Assembly (NCBI GenBank): GCA_000622025.1 | Contig: KK211389.1 | Location: forward strand, 315,457-359,853 | Direction: 5' to 3' | Source of the DNA: Lachnospiraceae bacterium AD3010 | GTDB taxonomy: Bacteria; Bacillota; Clostridia; Lachnospirales; Lachnospiraceae | Length of the DNA stretch: 44,397 nucleotides | In this document: positions 34,993 to 42,187 of the stretch, piece by piece | How the letters are laid out: every line of letters begins with the position of its first letter | Position numbering within the stretch: position 1 is the first letter of the stretch | The notes under the pieces: generated by a model | Told to the model about the DNA's origin: nothing | Seen by the model: the letters and a program-made list of their open reading frames with translations, nothing else | Database searches by the model: none | Made by a program: the position numbers and the translations under genes

Positions 34993-35820
34993 TTAGAGCG
35001 TAAGGATATAGGTGTTGCAATGATCCCTGATCTCTGCATCCGGAAGCAGTTTTCTGATGATCTTATCTGAGTTTTCATTTGTTGCGATCACAAACCCCGG
35101 CACATCTTCCGGAAAAGCACCTCTTAGCCTCTCCTTAACATATGACATCATTTGGGCCGTATTCATATAATCATCCGGATTTTGGGTATACATAAAGGAT
35201 ATCTCAAAGCCCTCTTCCTTCTCGGAGTCGGAAACAAGGAGACAGCCGTCAATTGCATTATCTTTTATTATGACTGCACTGAGGGAAGGATCAAAGTCCC
35301 CATTAAGAAAATGATCATAGACCCTGTTTTTTTTCAGGATATTTGAGAATACCTTTTTCTGCTGCTCAGACGCTTCCTCCAGGGAAATGACATTCTTTCC
35401 GGTTTTGGTATCCTTTAGAAGCGGGCATCTCTCGACCTCTGACAGCATAAAGCGATACACCGTTGTCAAGCCGGAATGTATGAATCCCATCCCGGTCAGC
35501 AGCTTGTCATAGAAAGCCGGATCGTCTTCGTCATAAATATCCATCCCGATCCCCTTGCATCCAAGCTCCGCGCAGACTGACACGATCCTCTCAAGGATAA
35601 ACCTTTCAAGCTTCCCCTCATGATCCGCCGTCACAAGTATCTCCTGTATTTCAGCTGCTTTATCCGCGTCAAACGTTCCGGCACCGCAGAGTCTGTCATC
35701 ACTATCCACCGCGCAGAGGGCATATCTTTTTTCCGATGAAAGCAGCTCCTCATAAGCCTCATCCGGAAGAAATCCCTTTATGACATCCGCTTCTGCCCTG
35801 CCGATTACCATATATTTCAT
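34993..35820 (-). CDS. Two-domain GNAT-like protein
   Basis: A 275-aa soluble protein that looks like two GNAT-type folds. The first half has EIQEILVTADHEGKLERFIL ahead of a helix, then DPAFYDKLLTGMGFIHSG, matching the acetyl-CoA binding and terminal motifs of N-acetyltransferases, though the Gln/Arg-x-x-Gly loop is changed to DHEGK. The second half (from about 150) repeats the strand and helix order (LSAVIIKDNAIDGCLLVSD) and is more degenerate. Substrate unknown; the weak CoA loop makes activity uncertain. AGAGGTAAAG precedes the start, and it follows the 611-aa gene by 21 bp, so the two are probably expressed together. Confidence 0.65.
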   Translation of the reverse strand: MKYMVIGRAEADVIKGFLPDEAYEELLSSEKRYALCAVDSDDRLCGAGTFDADKAAEIQEILVTADHEGKLERFILERIVSVCAELGCKGIGMDIYDEDDPAFYDKLLTGMGFIHSGLTTVYRFMLSEVERCPLLKDTKTGKNVISLEEASEQQKKVFSNILKKNRVYDHFLNGDFDPSLSAVIIKDNAIDGCLLVSDSEKEEGFEISFMYTQNPDDYMNTAQMMSYVKERLRGAFPEDVPGFVIATNENSDKIIRKLLPDAEIRDHCNTYILTL

Positions 35821-35841
35821 ATACTTTACCTCTTCTTTCTC

Positions 35842-37677
35842 TTAAGCTGCTTTTCTGTCCGGCTGCATTGTTCTGGGATCCGTCCGCATCAGTTTCATAA
35901 AATCCGCAAAATACCTTTTCATAAGAGGTATCATCTTATCCTTGTTGTCAATGAACCTATCTTCTTTCTTCAGACCCAGTTTCTTTTTTGCAATGCAGGA
36001 AGAAAGCAGCAGGGCTTTTGTGATATAGCCGTTATAAGAGAACATCAGCTCAGGCATGCCGGAGACTTCCGGGTTGATCTGTCTTGAAATTTCGTCCAGT
36101 TCTTCTTTGTCCTGCCAGTCCCTGGTCATTGCTTTCAGTACATCAACATCAGGCTCTGAACCCGTGGATATTCCGGGTGCAATGATATTTCCCGCAAGAA
36201 GAGTATTCTTCTCTTCCGGAAGCACATCTTCCTTTTTACACTCATTCCTGAAAGCTTCGATAAAACTGTTAAACTCCTTCATATCCTGATCATCCTGCAC
36301 ATATATCACTATATTATCAGTCCGTTCAGCCTGTATGGTGGTAGACATCTTGAAAAACAGCCGGTCTTCAAATCCTTCCGGAGAATTATTGAAGGCTGTC
36401 CACCAGGCTCTCTGCAAAGCCCTGTATTTACCCGGTTTACAGGTAATGTAATAGCGGTTATCGGTTGTTTTCAGCTCTTTATTTTTTCTGAAATGGATAA
36501 AGCCGTTCCACTGGTCAAAAACCTTCTTTCTGGCATCTTTTTCATTCTTAAAATGCCCGGGTCTGCAGTGCTTAATGGCATATCTGTTCACATTCGGCCA
36601 GTTTCTTCCTGCCTGCACAATGAGGCTGTCATTGATCTTATATCTTATCATAGATGAATTCAGGATCAGATCCTTGTATTCCCCGATCTCTTCATCTGTC
36701 GGAATATCATACTTTTCATTCCTATTCACTATATGAAAATAGAGTCTGTGTTCGCTTGTCGTTACATTTGCCATAAGAGGACTGTTTAAGTAGAGCTTCA
36801 GTACCTCCGGTGACATCTTCCCTTCTTTTACATCATTGTAATAACCCTTTAATTGATCTAACATCTTTTTCGGTTGCTTTATGATCTTATTTTTTTCTGC
36901 CTCAAAAGTCTCGGGAGATATATTATTGGTCCCTATCCTTTTTCCTTCCATTTTACGCTGCAGATCCTGATTGATCTTATTTGCAAGAGAGTTGATTGAA
37001 GGAAGATCTTTATCCAGCACTTCATCCACCTTTTCAAGGTATGCGTCCGGCGGAGCCGTCTTTTGCTCTTCCTTCCCTGAAAGCTTTGGATCGGTTATGC
37101 TTCCGTCATAACACTTATCAAGCTGCTCAGCAAAATCGGAATTATTCATAATATTATCGAATATCTTTGTGGATTTATAGTCTTCAACATCCCGTTTTTC
37201 TGCCAGGTCTCCTTCCGGGGCACTGTACTCGGCATCAGGTAATACGTCCACTCTTGTTTCTTCCTGAATCTTATCAAGCTGCCTTATTTTTTCAGCCTCC
37301 TGCTCAGCCTCAACCTGTAACCTGTGCTCTCTCGCCTTCTCTATCAGAAGCTCAGCCATATCGTCAAGCTTTTTTCTTTTTATGCGCCACCTTGTAGTGC
37401 TTCGGCGTCTGTCATGATAAATTGGCGAATCGGAGATCTTCAGATGTCTTACGGAAATATCATAGGGTTTCGCACGGAGTGAATACTTTGCCGCCTCTAT
37501 AACCTCCTCCACCGTAAAAGATCCTGTCTGTATTTCTGCCCTGAGATGAGCATCATTTGCCATCACATCAATAACAGACGAGAGAGATGCACTGTCCTTC
37601 TCCCTCATAGACAGCAGGTTCTTATCCATTTTCTGCTTCTGTTTGTTTATCAAACTGTCAAGTGTCTTCTCTGCCAT
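35842..37677 (-). CDS. 611-aa protein of unknown function, possibly HopA1-like C-terminus
   Basis: A large, soluble, Lys-rich protein without signal peptide or membrane helix. Residues 1-250 are mostly helical and charged (AREHRLQVEAEQEAEKIRQL). Residues 290-510 form a globular part with HRLYFHIVNRNEKY (310-323), YITCKPGKYRALQRAWWTAF, LFFKMSTTIQAERTDNIVIY (about 440-459) and LPEEKNTLLAGNIIAPGIS. That series of a Lys-bearing strand, an Arg-x-Asp-x-x-Val-x-Tyr strand and a Pro...Thr-x-Leu...Gly turn recalls the HopA1 effector/lyase family, but from memory and weakly. Start at 37677 behind AAAGGACC. The GNAT-like gene follows. No peptide precursor gene was seen nearby. Confidence 0.55.
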   Translation of the reverse strand: MAEKTLDSLINKQKQKMDKNLLSMREKDSASLSSVIDVMANDAHLRAEIQTGSFTVEEVIEAAKYSLRAKPYDISVRHLKISDSPIYHDRRRSTTRWRIKRKKLDDMAELLIEKAREHRLQVEAEQEAEKIRQLDKIQEETRVDVLPDAEYSAPEGDLAEKRDVEDYKSTKIFDNIMNNSDFAEQLDKCYDGSITDPKLSGKEEQKTAPPDAYLEKVDEVLDKDLPSINSLANKINQDLQRKMEGKRIGTNNISPETFEAEKNKIIKQPKKMLDQLKGYYNDVKEGKMSPEVLKLYLNSPLMANVTTSEHRLYFHIVNRNEKYDIPTDEEIGEYKDLILNSSMIRYKINDSLIVQAGRNWPNVNRYAIKHCRPGHFKNEKDARKKVFDQWNGFIHFRKNKELKTTDNRYYITCKPGKYRALQRAWWTAFNNSPEGFEDRLFFKMSTTIQAERTDNIVIYVQDDQDMKEFNSFIEAFRNECKKEDVLPEEKNTLLAGNIIAPGISTGSEPDVDVLKAMTRDWQDKEELDEISRQINPEVSGMPELMFSYNGYITKALLLSSCIAKKKLGLKKEDRFIDNKDKMIPLMKRYFADFMKLMRTDPRTMQPDRKAA

Positions 37678-37725
37678 TTTCCGGTCCTTTCTACATCCGC
37701 CAAAAGTCCAGCTTCCGATGATCTT

Positions 37726-37753
37726 CTAATAAACAGGTAAAGCTTTTAATCAA
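37726..37753 (-). promoter_or_regulatory. Possible promoter of the 611-aa gene
   Basis: TTGATT (complement of 37748-37753), 16-bp spacer, TATTAG (complement of 37726-37731). Moderate match, overlapping the tail of the terminator just upstream. Confidence 0.35.
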
Positions 37754-37789
37754 AGGAGCTGCCACACCGTATGATGTGTCAGCCCCTTT
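37752..37789 (-). terminator. Hairpin after the DUF308 gene
   Basis: AAGGAGCTGCCACA pairs with TGTGTCAGCCCCTT around an 8-nt loop; on the minus strand one mismatch becomes a G-U pair. A T-rich TTTGATT follows on that strand; the plus strand also has TTTTTCTTTT, so it may act both ways. Confidence 0.6.
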
Positions 37790-37811
37790 TTCTTTTCTGT
37801 ATATTGTAACG

Positions 37812-38417
37812 TTAAATTCTTTCTTCGTTCTTCACTTCGCCGTCAACTACATTACCTGCTCCGCTTCCGGTCTCATTATTGATCATATTGTTTACCTCTT
37901 CTTTTACCGCAGAAACAGCGGATGCAACAAATATCAGGTTGAAGCCCGACTCTATGAAATAGAAGCCTATAAGGAATCCGATGGTAAGAGCAAGTATGAT
38001 GGGATGGGCTATGGAGTATATAGCCAGCACTATCTCAAGTATACCGAGTATTATACAAAGTGCTTTTCTCCATCCGCCAAGTACTTCCTTATCTGCACCG
38101 ATTGCAGCTGCAAAAGTAACTATTCCACGGAAAAGGAACCAGGCTGCCGCGAAATAAAGAAGGGTGAAATCAGTTAAAAGCACCGCACCCGGCTTAGCGA
38201 TCCCTACAATACCAAAGATAAGGCTCAGTATTGAAAATACAAAATCAAGACCGAAGTTCTTAGTGCTGAAGCCTCTTATGACACCGAAAACACCAAAAAT
38301 AAAGAAGAGGGCTACGATATAATACCCTGCTCCAAGAAAGGTGATAAGTGGCGTACACATCAGCGAAAACCCGCATACTACCATAATGATCCCTAAAATA
38401 ATTGATAAAACTGTCAT
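37812..38417 (-). CDS. DUF308 (HdeD-type) membrane protein
   Basis: A 201-aa protein with six hydrophobic helices in three hairpin pairs (about 1-50, 55-105 and 115-165), separated by short loops such as TKNFG and ADKEVLGGWRK, then a hydrophilic, Asn/Glu-rich tail. The repeated GI-x-x-x-x-G-I small-residue pattern is that of DUF308/HdeD proteins, which in enterobacteria are linked to acid stress; the role here is unknown. CGGAGG precedes the ATG. It has its own promoter and a terminator, so it is a single-gene unit. Confidence 0.85.
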   Translation of the reverse strand: MTVLSIILGIIMVVCGFSLMCTPLITFLGAGYYIVALFFIFGVFGVIRGFSTKNFGLDFVFSILSLIFGIVGIAKPGAVLLTDFTLLYFAAAWFLFRGIVTFAAAIGADKEVLGGWRKALCIILGILEIVLAIYSIAHPIILALTIGFLIGFYFIESGFNLIFVASAVSAVKEEVNNMINNETGSGAGNVVDGEVKNEERI

Positions 38418-38437
38418 TTTTTTACCTCCGTTTAATA

Positions 38438-38446
38438 ATTATATCA
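38438..38446 (-). promoter_or_regulatory. Extended -10 promoter of the DUF308 gene
   Basis: TG-A-TATAAT on the minus strand; the TG is the last part of a dispersed repeat copy. No good -35 (TTCGGG lies 17 bp upstream). Expected leader about 14 nt. Confidence 0.5.
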
Positions 38447-38472
38447 TTCTGAGGGCAATGCCCGAAGAATCT
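38445..38472 (-). repeat. Short dispersed repeat copy, left flank of the hairpin element
   Basis: On the minus strand AGATTCTTCGGGCATT followed by GCCCTCAGAATG, the same end sequence as at 7125 and 14775-14803. Confidence 0.75.
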
Positions 38473-38546
38473 ACTGTAATGTTCCGCAAGGATCCTGTCA
38501 ATGCCGTTATGTCACTGTAACAGTTCACCCTTGTTATTCTGTTAAT

Positions 38547-38710
38547 GGCTTCAGCCTCCAATACTTTGCCCTTCACGGCTCAGACGGTTCTAAATTCATC
38601 GATCTTCCTGTAGCAGGCGCCGCTATAGGAGCGGGCGGCGCCACAGGAAGACCGATTTATTAAGAACCGCTGGCTTTATTGTTCAGGCCAAAGTATTGGA
38701 GCCTGAAGCC
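38547..38710. other. 164-nt imperfect hairpin, possible structured RNA or insertion
   Basis: GGCTTCAG-CCTCCAATACTTTG at 38547-38568 pairs with 38689-38710 (21 of 22). CGGTTCT...TCTTCCTGT at 38585-38611 pairs with 38643-38669 (23 of 27). GGCGCCGC / GCGGCGCC (38616-38623, 38635-38642) closes the top around an 11-nt loop, with an AGCA bulge. An open region of mixed pairing lies at about 38569-38584 / 38670-38688. No reading frame of note crosses it. 9-bp direct repeats GAAGAATCT flank the larger 38464-38722 segment. Confidence 0.65.
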
Positions 38711-38713
38711 CGG

Positions 38714-38826
38714 GAAGAATCTTATATCTCCGATTAGAAAGATCCTTCCTGTTGCTTCGCAACCCCTCGACGGGGCGGCATCCCACATCTTCGATGTGGG
38801 ATATGCGTCGCTTCGCTCAGGATGAC
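38714..38826 (-). repeat. Long dispersed repeat copy, reversed
   Basis: On the minus strand it begins GTCATCCTGAGCGAAGCGAC and runs through the ATCCCACATC / GATGTGGGAT palindrome, GCCCCGTCGAGG, GTTGCGAAGCAAC and GGATCTTTCT, then AAGATTCTTC, where it meets the hairpin element. Together with the hairpin and the copy at 38445 it fills most of the 38418-38872 gap. Confidence 0.78.
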
Positions 38827-38842
38827 AATTAATGCCACGTAC

Positions 38843-38873
38843 GGATCGAGAATTCTTTATGAATTCTCGATCC
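38843..38873 (-). terminator. Perfect 13-bp hairpin joined to the argS stop codon
   Basis: GGATCGAGAATTC / GAATTCTCGATCC with a 5-nt loop. On the minus strand the first stem base is the last base of the argS TAG. No T tract follows, so it may protect the mRNA end or cause pausing rather than be a standard terminator. Confidence 0.5.
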
Positions 38874-40606
38874 TACATTCTCTCGACTTCTTTCATTCCG
38901 AGGACCCGGATGCAGTGTGAGAATATCTTTAGTGTGAAAGAAAGAAGCGCGATCCACCCCTTCCTCTTTTCTTCATCGCTTTCCGTGAGTATCCTGGTCT
39001 CATGGTAGAAGCGGTTGAATTCATTTGACAAAGTATAAATATACGCGCAGATCCTGTGGGGCGCAAGCTCCTTAAATGCGGAGATCATCATCCCTCCGAA
39101 AGCCGAAAGTGTCAGCATAAGCGTCTTTTCTGCGCTGCTATGCGCCTTCTTCATTTCATAGGCTGAAAAATCAGTAACACCGTACTTCTCCTCATATTTT
39201 CTGAGGATAGATTTGATGCGTACCATGGTGTAGAGGATGTATGGTCCCGTGTTTCCCTCAAAGGAAGTGAACTTGTCAATATCAAAAATATAATCCTTTG
39301 AAGCCTGATTTGAAAGATCACCGTACTTTATGGCGGAAAGTGCTATTGACTTTGCCGTATCGCTGATCTCTTCATCAGTCAGGGATATTCCCTCGTTTTC
39401 CTTCATCTTCTTATACATTTCTCCGGTCACATCATCAAGCAGGGTTTCCAGGCGCATTACCCCGCCCTCACGGGTCTTGAACGGTTTGCCGTCCTTACCG
39501 TTCATGGTGCCGAAGCCCAGGAAATCAAGCTCTGTTTCAGCGGGGACTATACCGGTCTTTTTTGCTGCGCGGAAAACCTGGGTGAAATGCAGCTGCTGCC
39601 TCTTGTCAACAACATAAATAATCTGATCGGGCGCATAATCCTTCTGTCTTTCCACAAGAGTCGCAAGATCCGTTGTGGTATATAGGGAAGCCCCGTCAGA
39701 CTTTAAGAGCATGCAGGGCGGTACCTCCTTACTGTCACCTTCCTCAGAAACATCAATAACAAGAGCCCCCTGGCTCATAACCGCGAAGCCCTCATCCTTC
39801 ATTTTCTGCACCATAGGTGCTATATAGGGATCCGCATCGCTTTCACCCTTCCAGAGGTCAAACTCCACGTTAAGTCTCTCATAGTTCTTTTTCAGATCCG
39901 AAACCGAAAGCTCCATGATCCTCTTCCAGACCGCGAGATTCCCTTCATCCCCATGCTGGAGCTTGTATGTCTCATCCATTGCCTTTTCCTTAAAGGCCTC
40001 GTCACACTTGGATTTTTCCGATGCGAAAGGGTATATCCCCTCAAGCTCCGATATGGAGTCGGGAAACTCCTTTTTCCTTTCCTTAAGCTCAGCAATGATG
40101 AGTCCCATCTGCAGACCCCAGTCTCCAAGATGAATGTCTCCCGTTACCTCAGCCCCGAGGAACCTTCCCATCCTCTTTAAGCTCTCTCCTATTATAGCAG
40201 AACGGAGATGCCCGATATGAAGAGGCTTGGCCACATTGGGCCCGCCGTAATCTATCATTATCTTTTTTTTCGGAGTTTCCAGGGAAACACCGCAATCATC
40301 TATTTCGTTCATTTCGGAAAGTGAAGCTATGAGAAGCTCATCCGAAACATTAAGATTCAGGAAGCCCGGCTTCACGGTTTCAACAGAGGAAAATGCCGTG
40401 CTTTCCTTAAGCTTCTCCGAGACCGCCACCGCTATATCATAGGGATTTTTCTTTTCCCTCTTTGCAGCGGCCATAGCCCCGTTGCACTGGAATTCGCAGA
40501 GATCCGGTCTGTTTGAAACTGTTACGAGTCCCAGCTCTTCCTGAAGTCCGCAGTCCGAAAATGCCCTCTTTACTTCATCGGTCAGTTTATCCAAAAGATA
40601 CTTCAT
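38873..40606 (-). CDS. argS: Arginyl-tRNA synthetase
   Basis: Charges tRNA-Arg. The 577-aa class I enzyme has the ArgRS N-terminal tRNA-binding domain (about 1-110), the HIGH motif in NVAKPLHIGHLRS (130-133), DIHLGDWGLQMG, the conserved FLGFGTMNGKDGKPFKTREGG region, and the C-terminal anticodon-binding helical domain with RICAYIYTLSNEFNRFY, ending VLGMKEVERM. As in most ArgRS, there is no classical KMSKS. A GAGG site precedes the ATG. It follows queH by 25 bp. Confidence 0.97.
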   Translation of the reverse strand: MKYLLDKLTDEVKRAFSDCGLQEELGLVTVSNRPDLCEFQCNGAMAAAKREKKNPYDIAVAVSEKLKESTAFSSVETVKPGFLNLNVSDELLIASLSEMNEIDDCGVSLETPKKKIMIDYGGPNVAKPLHIGHLRSAIIGESLKRMGRFLGAEVTGDIHLGDWGLQMGLIIAELKERKKEFPDSISELEGIYPFASEKSKCDEAFKEKAMDETYKLQHGDEGNLAVWKRIMELSVSDLKKNYERLNVEFDLWKGESDADPYIAPMVQKMKDEGFAVMSQGALVIDVSEEGDSKEVPPCMLLKSDGASLYTTTDLATLVERQKDYAPDQIIYVVDKRQQLHFTQVFRAAKKTGIVPAETELDFLGFGTMNGKDGKPFKTREGGVMRLETLLDDVTGEMYKKMKENEGISLTDEEISDTAKSIALSAIKYGDLSNQASKDYIFDIDKFTSFEGNTGPYILYTMVRIKSILRKYEEKYGVTDFSAYEMKKAHSSAEKTLMLTLSAFGGMMISAFKELAPHRICAYIYTLSNEFNRFYHETRILTESDEEKRKGWIALLSFTLKIFSHCIRVLGMKEVERM

Positions 40607-40631
40607 TTATTAATCAACCTCGTTTCTAATA

Positions 40632-41264
40632 TCACGATACCTCATCACTCATGGAGTAGATGCATCCGCAGTAGTCCTGCCTGTACAGTCCGTATTTTTC
40701 CGACTGCTCAAGAGAGCGCTTAAACCCGTCCTTTTTCTTGAAATCCGACGGCAGATACTGCACTCCTATGTCATTGCCGATTATCTCTCCGATACGGTTT
40801 ATCTTATCGGCATTCTTTAAGGGACTTAAGGTAAGGGTCGTTGCAAAATAATCAAAGCCCTTATCCTTTGCAACCAAAGCAGTTTCCCTGAGTCTTAGAG
40901 CAAAGCATTTGTCGCAGCGTACTCCTCCCTCGGGAACACTCTCCAAACCCCGGACGGTTCTGTAAAAGGGGGAAGCATCAAACCTTTTTATGATGAGCTT
41001 TGAATCTATGCCCGCTTCCTTTATATAACGGCTTAATTCCGCAGACCTTCTGTCATATTCATCTTCACTGTTCATATTGGGATTAAAAAAGAATGCCGTA
41101 ACATCCGCCCAGTCAGAGAGGCTTACAATCGAACCCGAAAAACAGGGAGCACAGCAGACATGGAGAAGCACTCCCGGCTTGAGAGGTTTATCCCCGTTTT
41201 CCGAGCTCTTCCTGTAAAGGTCTGCGATCAAATCCATTTCTTTCCTGTAGTTTCTCTTATTCAA
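40632..41264 (-). CDS. queH: Epoxyqueuosine reductase QueH
   Basis: Catalyses the last step of queuosine synthesis in tRNA. The 210-aa protein (formerly DUF208) has the LLHVCCAPCFSG motif (Cys37, Cys38, Cys41), GGVRCDKCFALRL and YCGCIYS, the cysteines that hold its iron-sulfur and second metal site; TTLTLSPLKNADKIN is also typical. The start is TTG at 41264: the NYRKEM segment just behind it matches the family N-terminus, though an ATG at 41234 with a better AGGAAAG is possible. It is unrelated in sequence to the cobalamin enzyme QueG. Confidence 0.94.
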   Translation of the reverse strand: MNKRNYRKEMDLIADLYRKSSENGDKPLKPGVLLHVCCAPCFSGSIVSLSDWADVTAFFFNPNMNSEDEYDRRSAELSRYIKEAGIDSKLIIKRFDASPFYRTVRGLESVPEGGVRCDKCFALRLRETALVAKDKGFDYFATTLTLSPLKNADKINRIGEIIGNDIGVQYLPSDFKKKDGFKRSLEQSEKYGLYRQDYCGCIYSMSDEVS

Positions 41265-41308
41265 TCCGTCCTGTCCCGTAGTCTGTCAGGGAAGATACCC
41301 CGTAATTC

Positions 41309-42172
41309 CTACTCTGTTCCTTTCCTTCCCCGCTTTCTCATTATTATACAGATGACCGCTGATGCTGTCATGCATAAAAAAGCCACGATCCGGCTCACCG
41401 GGAAATTTACCCCCGGCATGATAAGCTGGTCAGTTCTCAGAGCCTCGATAAAGAATCTTCCAAGTCCGTAGAAAAAGAGATACAGCATAAATATCTCGCC
41501 AGGAAAGGCCTTATGCTTTCTGTAAAAAAAGAGTCCTATAAAAAGTACAGTATTCCACAGAGATTCATAGAGAAAGGTCGGATGTACCTGTATATAGTCC
41601 ATGCTTTCCGTTACGTGGGACATAATGTCGGGATTTACGTCCGATGCCCGCACCGCGGCAAGCGGAAGTCTCATAGACAGAAGATTTTCACTCCATCCCC
41701 CGAAGGCCTCTCTGTTAAAAAAATTCCCCCAGCGCCCTATGGCCTGTCCCAGAGGGAAAACGAGTGCCACCGAGTCAGCCATCTCCGGAAAGGAGATCCT
41801 CTTTACACGGCAGAAGATATAAATCGTAAGGAAGGCAGCGATAACGCCTCCGTATATTGCAAGTCCTCCGTTCCTTATATTAAATACACTTAAGAGGTCA
41901 TCCTTATATGTCTCCCATGAAAAGACCACATAGTAGATCCTGGCTCCGATCACCCCGAATATGATGCCGTACAGCGCACAGTCCCAAAGGTCGTCCGGAT
42001 TCAATCCCCTGCTTTTCCTGTCATACGCCGCAGTGGCGACACAGAGAAGCATGGCACATCCTATTATCACGCCGTAGAGAGCTATTGAAAAGCTTCCGAA
42101 TACGGTAAAGCTCTTAGGAACGTTACTCAAATATATATTCAGATTGGGAAATGAGATATCGTTTACACCCAT
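41309..42172 (-). CDS. lgt: Prolipoprotein diacylglyceryl transferase
   Basis: Transfers diacylglycerol from phosphatidylglycerol to the lipobox Cys of prolipoproteins; the window itself encodes two such proteins (5316 and 24597). The 287-aa protein has about seven helices, the Lgt signature GQAIGRWGNFFNREAFGG and NGGLAIYGGVIAA, where E. coli has His103 in the place of the Tyr; this Tyr form is, as I recall, common in clostridia. YLFFYGLGRFFIEALRTDQL near the C-terminus is also conserved. AGGAAG lies upstream of the ATG. Confidence 0.95.
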   Translation of the reverse strand: MGVNDISFPNLNIYLSNVPKSFTVFGSFSIALYGVIIGCAMLLCVATAAYDRKSRGLNPDDLWDCALYGIIFGVIGARIYYVVFSWETYKDDLLSVFNIRNGGLAIYGGVIAAFLTIYIFCRVKRISFPEMADSVALVFPLGQAIGRWGNFFNREAFGGWSENLLSMRLPLAAVRASDVNPDIMSHVTESMDYIQVHPTFLYESLWNTVLFIGLFFYRKHKAFPGEIFMLYLFFYGLGRFFIEALRTDQLIMPGVNFPVSRIVAFLCMTASAVICIIMRKRGRKGTE

Positions 42173-42187
42173 AGAAGTTTTCTTCCT

